Source: Ascoidea tarda (nom. inval.)
Taxonomy: Eukaryota; Ascomycota; Saccharomycetes; Ascoideales; Ascoideaceae
Assembly: GCA_030560485.1 (NCBI GenBank)
Contig: JAKTTS010000088.1
Span: 1-38,855, forward strand
Length of the DNA stretch: 38,855 bases
Direction of reading: 5' to 3'
The position numbers and the translations under genes were made by a program. Shown here piece by piece: positions 9,614 to 20,581 of the stretch. Position 1 is the stretch's first letter; the number at the start of each line of letters is the position of its first letter. The notes below the pieces were generated by a model that saw only the letters and a program-made list of their open reading frames with translations, was not told where the DNA came from and did not search any database.

Positions 9614-10347
9614 TTTAATGAAAACTATCAAGAGAAAATTTAAATTTTTCTATCTTTTTATTTCTTTTCACTAGCTTAATTAAAATCTCTTATATTTATA
9701 GAATTTTCCCTTTTTTTTATTTTTATTGCTTTATATATATATAGCTTTTATTTTACAGATTGAATTACTACTTGACATGATTTAAGATCTATGGTAACAA
9801 CTTTAAACAAGTCAATTTTGAATTAAAAAATAAAGTTACAAATTATCATGAAACTCGATAAGTAAATAAGTTCGACATTAAAAAAATATGGGGTAGGGTG
9901 TCTTTTCTTTGTAAACATAAAAAGTGAATACTATCTAAAATAATTATATTCTTCTTCTGTTATCATTTGATTGTTTGATAATCGGTTTCGAGTTGTAAAT
10001 TTGCAATTATTTTGAAAAAGTATTCTTGGATATAATTATTCTTTGATGAATTTTTCTTTTAAATAAACTGATCGAATTCAACTTCAAATCAATTTTTATT
10101 TCTTAATTGATAATGAGAATTGAAGAAAAAAGGTAGAATGCAACGTAGAAAACTAAAAATAAACTAAGCATTAAAACCGATAAACTAAAAAAAAGCAAAG
10201 AATTAAAGGAATGATAAAATAGAGAAAAAAATGTACATATTAATGTTTGATGTTAAAGACCAAATAAAGTGACAAAAAAGCAAAAAAATCAATCAAAAAA
10301 AAAAAAAAAAAAAATCAAAATTAATAAAACACAAAAGCACTACATTT
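9614..10347. other. AT-rich convergent intergenic region
   Basis: This lies between the 3' ends of ferrochelatase and SFB3. It is AT-rich, with a TATATATATATA run near 9732-9743 and a long poly(A) tract near 10297-10314. I see no coding frame or RNA gene; it probably holds the two 3' UTRs. Confidence 0.5.
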
Positions 10348-13284
10348 TTAAAAAATTTTAAATTTTTTAGCAAATGAAAAGGGACCACCATCAACTACTT
10401 CTGGATTTTTTAATATTCCTACTTGACCTGATAAATACACCTTTATAGACCTGTGGATATGACCCAAGAAATCGGTATAGCTAAGCAAATTATCTACACC
10501 GCTGTCTTCCACAAAATATGAGAAAAATTCACGTTGTTTCCCGATATCGATTCCATCTCTAATTAAATTAATTTGTAAAAAATCAATGTTGGCCCTTGAA
10601 GTCAAATATTTGATTAATTTTCTTGTTTTGATATTCAACTCTGTTTCTAGTTCCGGCAATTCATCAATTGAAAGAGGATCTAAATCATTTAACAGATTAT
10701 ATTTTTCTCCAAATAAATCTTGAATTAATAATGGAACAGCGTTTCTTTGAATCCACAATGTTAACTTTTCTCCATTAAATGCCAAGTAACATCCACCATC
10801 TTCGATTGAAGATTTTAAGCAATTGATAGTATCTGGAATATCATAAAGTTCCTTTCCATTTTCATCTCTTTCAACTTCACCTTCAAAATCACTAAGTAGT
10901 TTATGTACAGGAAATATGGCGGGATAAAGATAATACAATAATTTATCCAATGGGTAATTATTTAAATTGAAAAATTGGTAAACTTTGGAATCATTATCGG
11001 TCAAAGTGTTTTTTATCCATAAATTAGATTTTTGAAATGCCAATAAATAAATTGGTAATAATTTTAGACCATCTGGTAAGACTAACTGACCTGGTAATGA
11101 AGATGACTTTGCTACCAATCCTTTATATTTTCCCAAGACATCAACCAATTTAGTTAAAACGGTATCTCTAATAGATTTTAATGAGTCACCCGGTATATGA
11201 TCAAGACAGTCTCTGATTATTATGTCTAAAGAGACCTCCATATCAAGAAAAGAAAATACGTCAACTAATCTGTCAGTGACAGCTAAACATAAATTCATAA
11301 CTCTAACTTTTCGAACACCTTCTGTTGATGTATAAAGAAAAGCTGCTTGAAAATGGGAATCATATTTTGTATCCAATTTTCCATCATACTCAAACAATAC
11401 ATTAAATGTCATGTCAGAACTGAGAGTGGAAACTATTGGATCATAGGGAAATTCGAAACTCTTATGTGAGTTTCCATAATATTTTCTGACTTGTAAGCCA
11501 CTAGAACAACGAACTTTTAGTTGACCCTGATAACCAATTGTAGTAGTAAGGGATTTTTTAAAGTCAGAAATAAACTGTCTTTCATCTTTAACGGGGTTAA
11601 AATTCTGGTAATATTTTAAATTTCCGCCTGTTTTGGAGGTTATTAGAGCGACATTGGCTAAATCTACTGTTGAATTTGAAACAACAAATAAATCCAAGCC
11701 CACGTTTGATTTTAAAAAGTCCTTTAATAGATTTTCGTAATAAGCAGAATCTGGTTTAAAAATCAATTTTTGTGCTTCATGATCAGATAAAGCGTTTGAG
11801 AGTAGAGATGATTTACCTTCGGTCATAAATTTTTGTATTGATAAACTTCCAGGCCCCCAACTTGGCATTGAAGATAAAATGCAAGTTATTTTACCCCCTT
11901 CTACTAATGAGTCTAAGGCCTGTTGGCACACTTTCAATGCAGATCCAAAACAAGAATAGGATTCGTTGATGGAATCAAAAATTGTTTCTATTGAATCTAA
12001 AGTTTCTTCAATTATTGATCTTGATTCAATTGGGTCAACCAAAAAGCCATTATATATTGGTAAAAAGGGATCATCAATATCGGTCATTATGGAGATTTCA
12101 GGTTCAGATAAATCAGGAGACAAGTTGTAAAAGTGGATAGATTTGTCAAATGTGACAATTGCAATTTTGGAGCCACGAGATAAGTTTTGCCAATAATGAT
12201 TGTCGTATAATATTGATCTAATCGATTCTGCAGCTATTTTGTTTAATCCAAGATGAATTGAGTTGTATGAGACGTCAACTAAAAAAATATGATGAATTGG
12301 GTTTGGAGGAAGTTCCGGGTTTAAGTTATAAGCTTTAGGCAAAATAAAATCGACTATACCTCTGGTCAATTCTGGTCTTTGAAAGTAGTCAATTCTTTTT
12401 CTATCAGGACCTAGGGGGGAATAATAGTCTGAGGGACAGTCATTAGGAAATTGGCATAAATTACAAATAAATCTGTTTCCATCATTAACAAATATTATGG
12501 AAGGATTAATATAGCATCTACAGCGACGACATCTTGGTGGCCCGCCAATAAAAGTTAAATCGATTTCAGGTATGGGTTCATCACCATCATTTTCAGCAGG
12601 ACAAAAGGGTCTTAAGTATACACCAACAGGTAAGCTGGTAGCAGATCTCAATCTCTCTGAAGAAGGTAGGTTGTACATGGAAGACCTCATATACTTTGGG
12701 GAAGCTATTCCTTGATCAACCACTTTGAAGTGGACTTCGGAAGGAGGTGGACAGGCATTTTGAAAGGTCAAATAGTTCTTATACTTGTAATCCAATTGAG
12801 AATCCGATCTGAAGGCCGGAACAGATAGAGATCTGTCAGGAGTGTAGTCTTGTAGAGAACCTGGATCAGGAATTGTCGAACTGACTTGACGTAGTCCCTG
12901 GTTGAACTGAATTTGAGGAACCTGCAAAGTCTGGGGCTGATCTATGTGTTGGCTGTAATATGGGATTGGGTTGTTGTAAACTTTGTGGTGTGTTCGAGAA
13001 CTATAAGACTGTGGAGCCGGCGAGGAAGCTCTTGTGACTGGAGCAGTGATGGAAAGATTGTTCGAGTTTGCCTGGAGATAGTCAAAAGATTTGACAGCAT
13101 TTGAATTTGAGTATATTGGAGGCGTTAGAGCAGCTCCACGATCGTCGTTGTTGGATAGAGGAAGCAAGCCATGGGACAAGTTCTTTTGGTTGTAAAAAAA
13201 AGGCTTCAAGAACAGCGTTCCGGAGTTGATCGAGAGCCTTTTGAGCCTGGACTCCAAGGTGTTAGAGGAAGCAGACAAATCCAT
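10348..13284 (-). CDS. SFB3: Sfb3/Lst1-type Sec24 family COPII cargo adaptor
   Basis: The start is taken at the ATG at 13284 (MDLSASS), giving 978 residues; S. cerevisiae Sfb3 is about 929. The N-terminal 235 residues are disordered and Pro/Ser/Gln-rich. A Sec24-type zinc finger (CRRCRCYINP, then CNLC) lies at about 248-277. It is followed by DYYSPLGPDRKR and RPELTRG, the signature of the Sfb3/Sec24C-D branch rather than Sec24 itself. A trunk/vWA-like domain (HHIFLVDVSYNS), beta-sandwich, helical and gelsolin-like regions follow to the C-terminus. Sfb3 pairs with Sec23 in the COPII coat and selects cargo such as Pma1. The gene is divergent from the next one across only 229 bp. Confidence 0.88.
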   Translation of the reverse strand: MDLSASSNTLESRLKRLSINSGTLFLKPFFYNQKNLSHGLLPLSNNDDRGAALTPPIYSNSNAVKSFDYLQANSNNLSITAPVTRASSPAPQSYSSRTHHKVYNNPIPYYSQHIDQPQTLQVPQIQFNQGLRQVSSTIPDPGSLQDYTPDRSLSVPAFRSDSQLDYKYKNYLTFQNACPPPSEVHFKVVDQGIASPKYMRSSMYNLPSSERLRSATSLPVGVYLRPFCPAENDGDEPIPEIDLTFIGGPPRCRRCRCYINPSIIFVNDGNRFICNLCQFPNDCPSDYYSPLGPDRKRIDYFQRPELTRGIVDFILPKAYNLNPELPPNPIHHIFLVDVSYNSIHLGLNKIAAESIRSILYDNHYWQNLSRGSKIAIVTFDKSIHFYNLSPDLSEPEISIMTDIDDPFLPIYNGFLVDPIESRSIIEETLDSIETIFDSINESYSCFGSALKVCQQALDSLVEGGKITCILSSMPSWGPGSLSIQKFMTEGKSSLLSNALSDHEAQKLIFKPDSAYYENLLKDFLKSNVGLDLFVVSNSTVDLANVALITSKTGGNLKYYQNFNPVKDERQFISDFKKSLTTTIGYQGQLKVRCSSGLQVRKYYGNSHKSFEFPYDPIVSTLSSDMTFNVLFEYDGKLDTKYDSHFQAAFLYTSTEGVRKVRVMNLCLAVTDRLVDVFSFLDMEVSLDIIIRDCLDHIPGDSLKSIRDTVLTKLVDVLGKYKGLVAKSSSLPGQLVLPDGLKLLPIYLLAFQKSNLWIKNTLTDNDSKVYQFFNLNNYPLDKLLYYLYPAIFPVHKLLSDFEGEVERDENGKELYDIPDTINCLKSSIEDGGCYLAFNGEKLTLWIQRNAVPLLIQDLFGEKYNLLNDLDPLSIDELPELETELNIKTRKLIKYLTSRANIDFLQINLIRDGIDIGKQREFFSYFVEDSGVDNLLSYTDFLGHIHRSIKVYLSGQVGILKNPEVVDGGPFSFAKKFKIF

Positions 13285-13513
13285 CTTCAAAGCGAGGCAA
13301 GTTTGTCCAGAGCAGATCCACACCTTTGTAAGAAGCAGCGTTCAGGAAGATGCTCTGTTAAGAAACCGAGCAGGAGAAGAAGCACAGAAGAGTACACCTT
13401 TCAGAAACACAGACCCCGTGACAGACCCTGGTCGAAAAAAGGGGGTCTGGAGCGAAGGCGAAGAGCCCTTTCCAAATCAGAACAGCGATATAATGCTGGG
13501 GTAGTGGAGGAGC
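13285..13513. promoter_or_regulatory. Short bidirectional promoter
   Basis: This 229-bp GC-rich gap lies between the divergent SFB3 and mitochondrial-type genes. An 8-bp inverted repeat (CAGACCCC at 13410-13417, GGGGTCTG at 13442-13449) and a further CAGACCC at 13422 lie in its centre. The small frames crossing it show no family features. Confidence 0.5.
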
Positions 13514-15415
13514 ATGTTGGTGAACAGAAGAACTGGGGGTGATGTTGCTAGGTCGTTGGGCTCGCGAGTGTTTTCAAGGTTGTTCAGGCAGAGGGTGCTG
13601 CAGCACAGTAGTTTTGTGATGCCCTCCAACTACGAGGGCGAAACTGGCTACGACAGGGCCCATTTTCGCACTGAGAAACCCAGGAAAGTCAGAGACACCA
13701 ACTGGTTTGTTTCGTCTTACAACAAAAGACTTGCTAGCTTTGTTGAAAATTTGGAGCTGTCCACGCAGGTTGGGCTGGAGGGTCAAAGGCTGGCAAATTT
13801 GGCTTTGTTTGCTAATTTGTTCCAGAACCAACTAACAAATGACCAAAGTGTTCTTTGCGACAACTTGAGCTCTTTGAACAATCGCAATTACTTGTCCAGC
13901 TTTGAAAGAGTTCAGAGTTTCAAAGACAATGAGCAGTTTATTTATTACAAACACGATAAACGATTCAAACACAATGTTGATGCTGACTATAATTTAATGT
14001 TTGCACGCTTTTTAACCAAACAGTATGAATTAAAAGACATTATGAAAGTTAATTTGATATATCCCTGGAGTAGTTTTAATGAAATTTATACAGCTCGATA
14101 TTTTAATCAAGAAACTGAAAAAACAGTTGAAAGAAAGGAATACTACAATACTGAAAACATTATCCAATTGGGTAAAGTGACTTATAACTTATTTGTTAGG
14201 TTGTTTATATTAAATTGGAACCAGAAAAAATTACCAAAAAGTTCAAATCCAGAGTATATTTCAGCGCCGATTTTAGCCGACGAGAAGATAACACTAGATA
14301 ACTTTTATGATGATGATACCAATCTTTTTTCTCGATTAGAAGAAAATTTGTCTTCCGCTAAAATTAATGAAATCAATCAATTGGAAGGCATCGTGCCGAT
14401 TGATAGTAACTATCTCAAGAAAGAATTGATAAAAGATGAAAACAGCCTTGAGTATCAAAAAAAAAGACTAAAAAGTACCAAACCCAGAATCAGAAGATAT
14501 AAACAACGTCAACTTTTCTCTTTTAAAAAGAAACAAACCGAACCTGAGATTGCTCTATCTTTAGAAATTGGTTATAATGATTCTGATGACATTGATGAAG
14601 AGTTGATAATGAATTCCTATGATTTCAATTTATTGAAAAAAAAAGAAGATAAGGGCAGCATTAAAAACGAAACCAGATTGGCAGATAGTAGTTTATCCCA
14701 CGTAAACGTTACAGCAGAAAAATTGATGTCCACCTCTTTATTAAAAAGTTTTTTCAAATCCAATTTTTTGCTTAAATATATTATGCAGTATAAAGAAAAT
14801 AAGGGAGACACTAACATAAATCTATTAGAGACTCAAAAAACAATGCAAACAAGATATCTAGCTGAGAGGGCCTTTTATTTGTTGATCGGCATGATTGTTC
14901 AGCGTTATGGTCAAAATCAATGTTTCAAATTCATTGAAAATAAAATTTTATTGGGAAGAAAAGGGCTAATTAATATTTGTTATAAAAGGCGTAAATACGA
15001 AATTGAGCTAGAAAAAAGGAAATCAGCAATAATAAGAAAACTAAAAAAGGTAGAATTTATAATTAGCCAAGTTCCACTAACAGCTGTTCAAAAAAAGCGT
15101 ATTGTTCGTTCGTTGAAAAAATCAGCCAAAGACCTCAAGAATGTTCAGAAATATAAGCCGTACAAAATTTTCAAAGTCACCAAAAACTTGTATTGGAAAT
15201 ATCATTACTTAATTGTTATCATAATAGCCCATATTCAAAAAATCAAATCCCAGAATGCCTCACTCACTGATAGCAAACGTTCAGAGATGGAGCACAGCAT
15301 AAAAATGCTTCGACGCCTAGTTCCAATGAAAAACAGTCCTCATTTCAAGAAGCAGTTGTGGTTGATAAAGGAGTATGGCTCAATAGAAAAGGCACGCGAG
15401 CTTTCCATTATATAG
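13514..15415 (+). CDS. Unrecognised basic protein, probably mitochondrial
   Basis: The 633 residues start at ATG 13514. The first 33 residues hold eight or nine basic residues and one acid, with an Arg-rich amphipathic look (SLGSRVFSRLFRQRVLQ), a strong mitochondrial presequence candidate. The middle (about 260-400) is mixed acidic/basic; the C-terminal 180 residues are very basic with helix-forming Lys/Arg clusters (RKSAIIRKLKKVEF, KKRIVRSLKKSAKDLK) that could bind RNA. I do not recognise the family and assign no function. The first 100 codons lie in a GC-rich zone and hold four in-frame CTG codons, unlike the rest of the gene. Confidence 0.75.
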   Translation: MLVNRRTGGDVARSLGSRVFSRLFRQRVLQHSSFVMPSNYEGETGYDRAHFRTEKPRKVRDTNWFVSSYNKRLASFVENLELSTQVGLEGQRLANLALFANLFQNQLTNDQSVLCDNLSSLNNRNYLSSFERVQSFKDNEQFIYYKHDKRFKHNVDADYNLMFARFLTKQYELKDIMKVNLIYPWSSFNEIYTARYFNQETEKTVERKEYYNTENIIQLGKVTYNLFVRLFILNWNQKKLPKSSNPEYISAPILADEKITLDNFYDDDTNLFSRLEENLSSAKINEINQLEGIVPIDSNYLKKELIKDENSLEYQKKRLKSTKPRIRRYKQRQLFSFKKKQTEPEIALSLEIGYNDSDDIDEELIMNSYDFNLLKKKEDKGSIKNETRLADSSLSHVNVTAEKLMSTSLLKSFFKSNFLLKYIMQYKENKGDTNINLLETQKTMQTRYLAERAFYLLIGMIVQRYGQNQCFKFIENKILLGRKGLINICYKRRKYEIELEKRKSAIIRKLKKVEFIISQVPLTAVQKKRIVRSLKKSAKDLKNVQKYKPYKIFKVTKNLYWKYHYLIVIIIAHIQKIKSQNASLTDSKRSEMEHSIKMLRRLVPMKNSPHFKKQLWLIKEYGSIEKARELSII

Positions 15416-15917
15416 TTCTTGGCTCTTTTGTGTTTCTCTGTATTTTCTCTGTATTTTTTTTGTGCTTTCTTTGTATCTACAGTGGTCTAGTTATTCTGTC
15501 TGCTACTGCAACTGTTTGGCTCTGGCTTTTGGCTTTTGAAAAAATTCATAAAGGACCCTTAATTATTTTTTCCTTCACTCAAAAATCAAAATATAAAATT
15601 ACAATCAAGTTCAAAGGCTTGAAAGGTCTTTCTTTCCAACATAAAAATTTGTGTTTGGCACTGTCTCACTTGAATTCCTATAATTTGCAACTACGCAGGA
15701 GTTTGATGGGCGCGTAGATCACTGTTTACCATTGCAAGATCTTTTAATTATAGTGGCATTAGTGATAATGTGAGAATCTAAGGGTTCAAAGGTCCAAGTA
15801 TCAAGCTGTGCTTTGTATTTAATCAAAAAAATGTATAAATATCTGTTTTTATTGCTCAAAATTGAATTTTGATAAATCAAAATATAGATACCGAAACTAT
15901 AATTCTTAAAAATTTGA
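15416..15917. other. Intergenic region
   Basis: This is the 3' flank of the previous gene and former promoter of the protease relic. One open frame runs to 15717 but begins only at a GTG inside the previous gene and shows no family features. Nothing else is seen. Confidence 0.4.
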
Positions 15918-17875
15918 TGGAACTCTGTTAGATATTATTCAATAGTATTTTTAATAAGTTTGTTTCATGTTCTGACTTCTACAAATACCTCAAATAACAC
16001 AATTGAAAAAACTAGAGTTGCTAAATTTCAATATAGAGAATCTAAAATGAGAAAATCATTTACCAGCCTATCATTAGGAACTCCTCCACAAAACTTGAAT
16101 CTCTCATTGAATTTTGATTCAAATATTGTGTGGGCCATTTCAAAGTTGAATCTGTACTGTAATGGCAATAATTTGGAAACCCATCTTTATCACAACAATT
16201 TTTCATATCCTAATGTTGATACTATTATCTATAATTGTGACAGTTACGGTGGGTTTAAAGAATATGATCCATCTACCTTTAGATTTGTTAATACTAATGA
16301 GAATCCAATTTTGTCAATCAACTCTTCATTCAACTCTTCATTCTTCCGATTTAACTGTTGTAAATGGTTTGTGGGTAGTGGATACTTTGCATTTGAGTGA
16401 CAGCATAAGTTATGAAAATTTTGAATTCGGATTGGTACCACCAATCAACAGTAATATTGGGAGTCTTGGTGTAACATCATTTAATATTAAAGATCAAACT
16501 CCAAATGCATACAAAAAAATCAGTTTAATTGATACATTGATTGAGCAGAACTTTATTGGGAAAAGAATATTAGCTGAAAATTTCAAATACAACACACCCA
16601 CTACTCTTAATTAAAAGGGAAGTCTTTTGATTGGAGGTATTGATCATACGAAATATGAAAGATATTTGACAACTATGCCAATGATCAATAGATATGATCA
16701 AAATCTCAAGCCAGACATACAGCATTTTGATGTCACATTATCATCCTTTTCAATGAAGTTGTCCACTAACTATATTCAAGTTTATTACAATTTTTCGTAT
16801 TCAGAGGAAATATTTAATTACAGAATCTCCCAATTAAATAAAACTCAACCAAAATCGTTTGATTATATCAGTAGTAATAACGAGTCAAAGGTAATACTAA
16901 TACTCACTGATAAGTTATATCCAATATCATTTTCTCATGACAGATCAATATCATGTTTACCACAAGATGTTTATAATGCATTGTTGAACACAATTGCTCC
17001 TTTAGATCCTGATATAATAGATGCAAGCAATAACTGCGCAATAATTTATAGTTCATTACACTCCTTAGAATGCTATTTTTCATTCAATCTTTCTGGTTTC
17101 ATAGTCGATATACCACTTCATAAAATGATGATTAACCAAAAGAAATGTGAGTAATGTTGAACATAGAAAGAACGAAAGTTTTTCTTATATCGAAATTGAT
17201 TTTCAAAAAAATCCATATGAAGACCTTTTTATTCTAGGAAATTATTTTTTTAATGATTATTATGCTGTTTATGATTATGATGAGTACACCATATCACTTG
17301 CTTCAGCAGCTAATTCAAGCAATCGGCTCTTAACTGATGAAGAGATGTTTGGTTACGTTGCAAATTACCGGGAATACTCGGATGATGAGCAGATTGATTA
17401 CAATAATGTTGAAGTAATGTCAAAAAAACAGTAAATACCTCAAGCAGCAAAGGCCAAATATTATTCAAATTCATGCTTTGAATATGTTATCTGATATATT
17501 AACGTCACAACATATCCTGCTACCCAAACATACACACACCACAATTACACATTATACTTGTCATACACCTCAAAGATGTTTTTGGGATCCACTTCAATTG
17601 GAACATAAAACCACTACACAGCAACATCAAGTGGCAATGGGACTTGAACAACAACAGTAACAGCAACCATTACCAAAGGTAGTGAGGCAGTAGTTTCGTT
17701 CAAGGAAAGCATCAGCAGTTTGGGGTTCACAAATGAATTCACAACAGCATCACATCAAAATGATAGTAACCTTAAGTTTTTTGAAAATAGTAACAATCGA
17801 CCAAGAATACCAGTAATGGATTTGCCAGCAGTATGTGTTTTTGCTTGCATTTTTATTTTCGTTCTGTTGATATAG
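15918..17875 (+). pseudogene. Yapsin-type GPI-anchored aspartyl protease pseudogene
   Basis: Homology to yapsins runs through at least two frame changes and several in-frame stops (for example before KGSLLIGGIDHTKY at about 16612 and at 17432). A signal-peptide-like hydrophobic run (about 15930-15980) lacks a usable ATG. SLGTPPQNLNLSLNFDSNI is the first active-site region, with the DTG replaced by DSN. VDTLHLSDSISYENFEFGLV and LIGGIDHTKYERY are yapsin hallmarks. The second active-site region (SHDRSISCLPQDVYNALL) has lost DTG. FILGNYFFNDYYAVYDYDEY is the normal late segment. A Thr/Ser-rich stalk and a hydrophobic tail ending at 17873-17875 look like a former GPI signal. A 12-bp tandem duplication at 16317-16341 lies close to the first frame change. 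Both catalytic motifs are degraded, so the gene is clearly dead. Confidence 0.85.
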
Positions 17876-18460
17876 CTAGAATAAAAAAATTGGAACTCTG
17901 GTTATACCTTATCACTTTCTTAATTTTCTATTTTTTCTATACAAACAGTTGTGTTGGTAATTAATTTGTGTTTTTTAGCTTTTTAGCTTTCTTATTTTTA
18001 GGCGTTAAATGATACATTTATGAAGAGATAGAACCAGTGTTGTGTTGATTCCTCTAGAGAAGCAGAATAAGTTGCATTTTTATTTTTGCACGCGATTCTG
18101 CAGGGTTTTCGTAAATCAGCCGTATAGCTCACGGCTCCCAGACCGAATATCCCGGATTAGAATTCGCTCGTTAGTTTCGTCGAGCCGAGTCCGAAGTCAG
18201 CGATGAGCTTTCGATTTGTAGCTTTAATTTTTGCTTATTGTTGGTGAATGTCCACTCAGAACTTCTGAAAATTTTATTCATTTTTTTTTCAATTTACTGA
18301 TGTGCATATAAATAGTGGAGAGATACTCTTTTGTCCCTGTTATTTTATTTTATTTTTCTTTTTCTTCCTTTCCTTTGCAACGAAAAATAATTTTTTTCTG
18401 ATTGCAACTGCTCCTTGAATTATTTTTTCTTATAACTACTCTTTGCTTTCGATCTCAATA
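17876..18460 (+). promoter_or_regulatory. ADE16/17 promoter region
   Basis: The 3' flank of the protease relic leads into the ADE promoter. A TATA box (TATAAATA, 18307-18314) lies 147 bp before the ATG and a T-rich leader follows. A GC-richer patch (18090-18200) contains a short inverted repeat AGCCGT/ACGGCT (18118-18136). I do not see a clear Bas1/Gcn4 TGACTC site. Confidence 0.55.
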
Positions 18461-20242
18461 ATGTCCACTGCTTCCTCAACCCAAAAAATCGCTATATTAT
18501 CGGTTTACGATAAGACTGGTTTGTTAGATTTGGCCAAAGGATTGATCAAAAACAATTTCAAGTTGTTAGGTTCTGGTGGAACTGCCACTTTGATTCGCAA
18601 AAATGGTATTGAAATCGATGATGTCTCTGCAATCACCAAGTTCCCCGAAATGCTAGGGGGTAGAGTCAAGACCTTGCATCCTGCTGTTCATGGTGGTATC
18701 TTGGCCAGAAATATCGATTCGGATGATAATGATTTATCAAACTTGAATATCTCCAAAATTGATATCGTTGTTTGCAACTTGTACCCATTCAAGGAAACTA
18801 TTGCAGCTCCTGATGTTACAATTGCTGATGCTGTTGAACAAATTGATATTGGCGGTGTTACTTTATTAAGAGCTGCTGCCAAAAACCATCAAAGAGTCAC
18901 AATAATATCCGATCCAAATGATTACTCGGATGTCTTGGAACAAATTGAAGAAAAAAACGAAATTTCTCAAGATTTTAGAAATAAATTGGCACTAAAGGCC
19001 TTTGAACACACAGCTGATTACGATTCCACAATCTCTGATTATTTTAGAAAAGTGTATTCTCCACAAGTTTCCCAATTATCTTTAAGATATGGTGCAAATC
19101 CACACCAAAAATCTGCTCAAGCCTTTGTGGAAAGTGGTGATTTACCCTTCAAAGTCTTAAGTGGTTCTCCAGGTTATATCAATTTGTTAGATGCATTAAA
19201 CTCATGGCCATTGGTTCAAGAATTATCATCTTCTTTAAACTTACCAGCAGCTGCTTCGTTTAAACATGTTTCTCCAGCTGGTGTTGCATTGGGTTTGCCA
19301 TTAACCGATGTTGAAAAAAAGATATATTTTGTGGGCAAAAACGATTTGCTATCCCCTTTGGCTAATGCTTATATTAGAGCTAGAGGTGCCGATAGAATGT
19401 CTTCATTTGGTGATTTTATCGCTTTGTCTAATATTGTTGATGTCGCAACTGCTAAATACATTTCAAAGGAAGTTAGTGATGGTGTGATTGCTCCAGGCTA
19501 TCAACCTGAAGCATTGGAAATCTTAAAAAACAAGAAAAAGGGTAAATACTGTGTTTTACAAATAGATCCAAATTACAAACCAAATCCGGTTGAAACCAGA
19601 CAGGTCTTTGGTGTCAGTTTACAACAAAATAGAAACAACGTGAAACTAGATGTTGGAAACTTCAAAATTATCTCTAAAAACACTTCCTTAACCCCACAAG
19701 CTATAACTGATTTAACCGTTGCATCAATTGCTTTAAAATTCACACAATCTAACTCTGTTTGTTATGCTAAGGATGGTATGGTTATCGGATTAGGTGCTGG
19801 GCAACAATCCAGAATCCACTGCACTAGATTAGCTGGCGATAAGGCTGATAACTGGTGGTTCAGACAACACCCAAGAGTCTTGGAAATCAAATGGGCAAAG
19901 GGTGTTAAGAGACCAGAAAAATCCAACGCCATTGATTTATTTGTCACTGGACAAGTTCCAACTGAAGAGCCAGAAAAATCTGAATACGAAAGCAAATTCG
20001 AGACAGTTCCAGTTCCATTTACCGCCAACGAAAGAAAAGAATGGTTGAGCCAACTAACCGATGTTTCATTATCATCAGATGCATTTTTCCCATTCCCAGA
20101 CAATGTGTACAGAGCAGCTAGATCTGGTGTCAAATTCATTACAGCAGCCACTGGTTCAGTTATGGACCAAGCAGTTATTGCAGCAGCTGATTCTCAAGAT
20201 ATGGTTTATCTTGAAAACCCAATTCGTCTATTCCACCATTGA
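18461..20242 (+). CDS. ADE17: Bifunctional AICAR transformylase / IMP cyclohydrolase
   Basis: This enzyme carries out the last two steps of de novo purine synthesis, AICAR to FAICAR to IMP, in the cytosol. The start is ATG 18461, giving 593 residues (S. cerevisiae Ade16/17 about 591). The N-terminal MGS/IMP cyclohydrolase domain (1-200) has [27 protein letters not shown] and [16 protein letters not shown]. The transformylase domain has [15 protein letters not shown], the catalytic Lys-His pair K267-H268 in [28 protein letters not shown] and [15 protein letters not shown] near the end. All key motifs are intact. ADE16 and ADE17 are duplicates in S. cerevisiae; the symbol marks the family. I found no in-frame CTG codon. 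Confidence 0.96.
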   Translation: MSTASSTQKIAILSVYDKTGLLDLAKGLIKNNFKLLGSGGTATLIRKNGIEIDDVSAITKFPEMLGGRVKTLHPAVHGGILARNIDSDDNDLSNLNISKIDIVVCNLYPFKETIAAPDVTIADAVEQIDIGGVTLLRAAAKNHQRVTIISDPNDYSDVLEQIEEKNEISQDFRNKLALKAFEHTADYDSTISDYFRKVYSPQVSQLSLRYGANPHQKSAQAFVESGDLPFKVLSGSPGYINLLDALNSWPLVQELSSSLNLPAAASFKHVSPAGVALGLPLTDVEKKIYFVGKNDLLSPLANAYIRARGADRMSSFGDFIALSNIVDVATAKYISKEVSDGVIAPGYQPEALEILKNKKKGKYCVLQIDPNYKPNPVETRQVFGVSLQQNRNNVKLDVGNFKIISKNTSLTPQAITDLTVASIALKFTQSNSVCYAKDGMVIGLGAGQQSRIHCTRLAGDKADNWWFRQHPRVLEIKWAKGVKRPEKSNAIDLFVTGQVPTEEPEKSEYESKFETVPVPFTANERKEWLSQLTDVSLSSDAFFPFPDNVYRAARSGVKFITAATGSVMDQAVIAAADSQDMVYLENPIRLFHH

Positions 20243-20581
20243 AAATATTTTTTATAGTCTCTAAATATATATGTCTAATTTTTTTTTTTTGTTTAATTTA
20301 CGATTTTGACTACTAAGTTAGGTGTTATGAAGGCAAAAGAGCTGAAGAGTTAAAACGAGTAGAAAGAGCCAACACAGACAAAACTAGGTTCATGTCATTT
20401 TTTTTCCGTGGGGAAGAGAAGAGAAGAGGGTATAAAAACGGCTGGAATATAAGTAGGATACAAGAATATCTCAAGTATATATATTGATTGGTATCGATCT
20501 ATTTTGGCCTATTAAAGAGTCCATTTTGTAGACAGGAATTTGTTGTTTGCATCTGCATTATTTTAAAGAACTGTGTGAGAA
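20243..20581 (+). promoter_or_regulatory. ADE17 3' region and FMP32 promoter
   Basis: An AT-rich 3' end with a TATATAT-like run (about 20267-20272) and a T tract is followed by a TATA box (TATAAAAA, 20431-20438), about 150 bp before the FMP32 ATG. No gene is seen. Confidence 0.55.

Noticed and set aside
15358-15717. 119-codon frame with hydrophobic N-terminus
   Set aside because: It lacks an ATG start (GTG inside the upstream gene), and the hydrophobic part is only translated T-rich 3' UTR.
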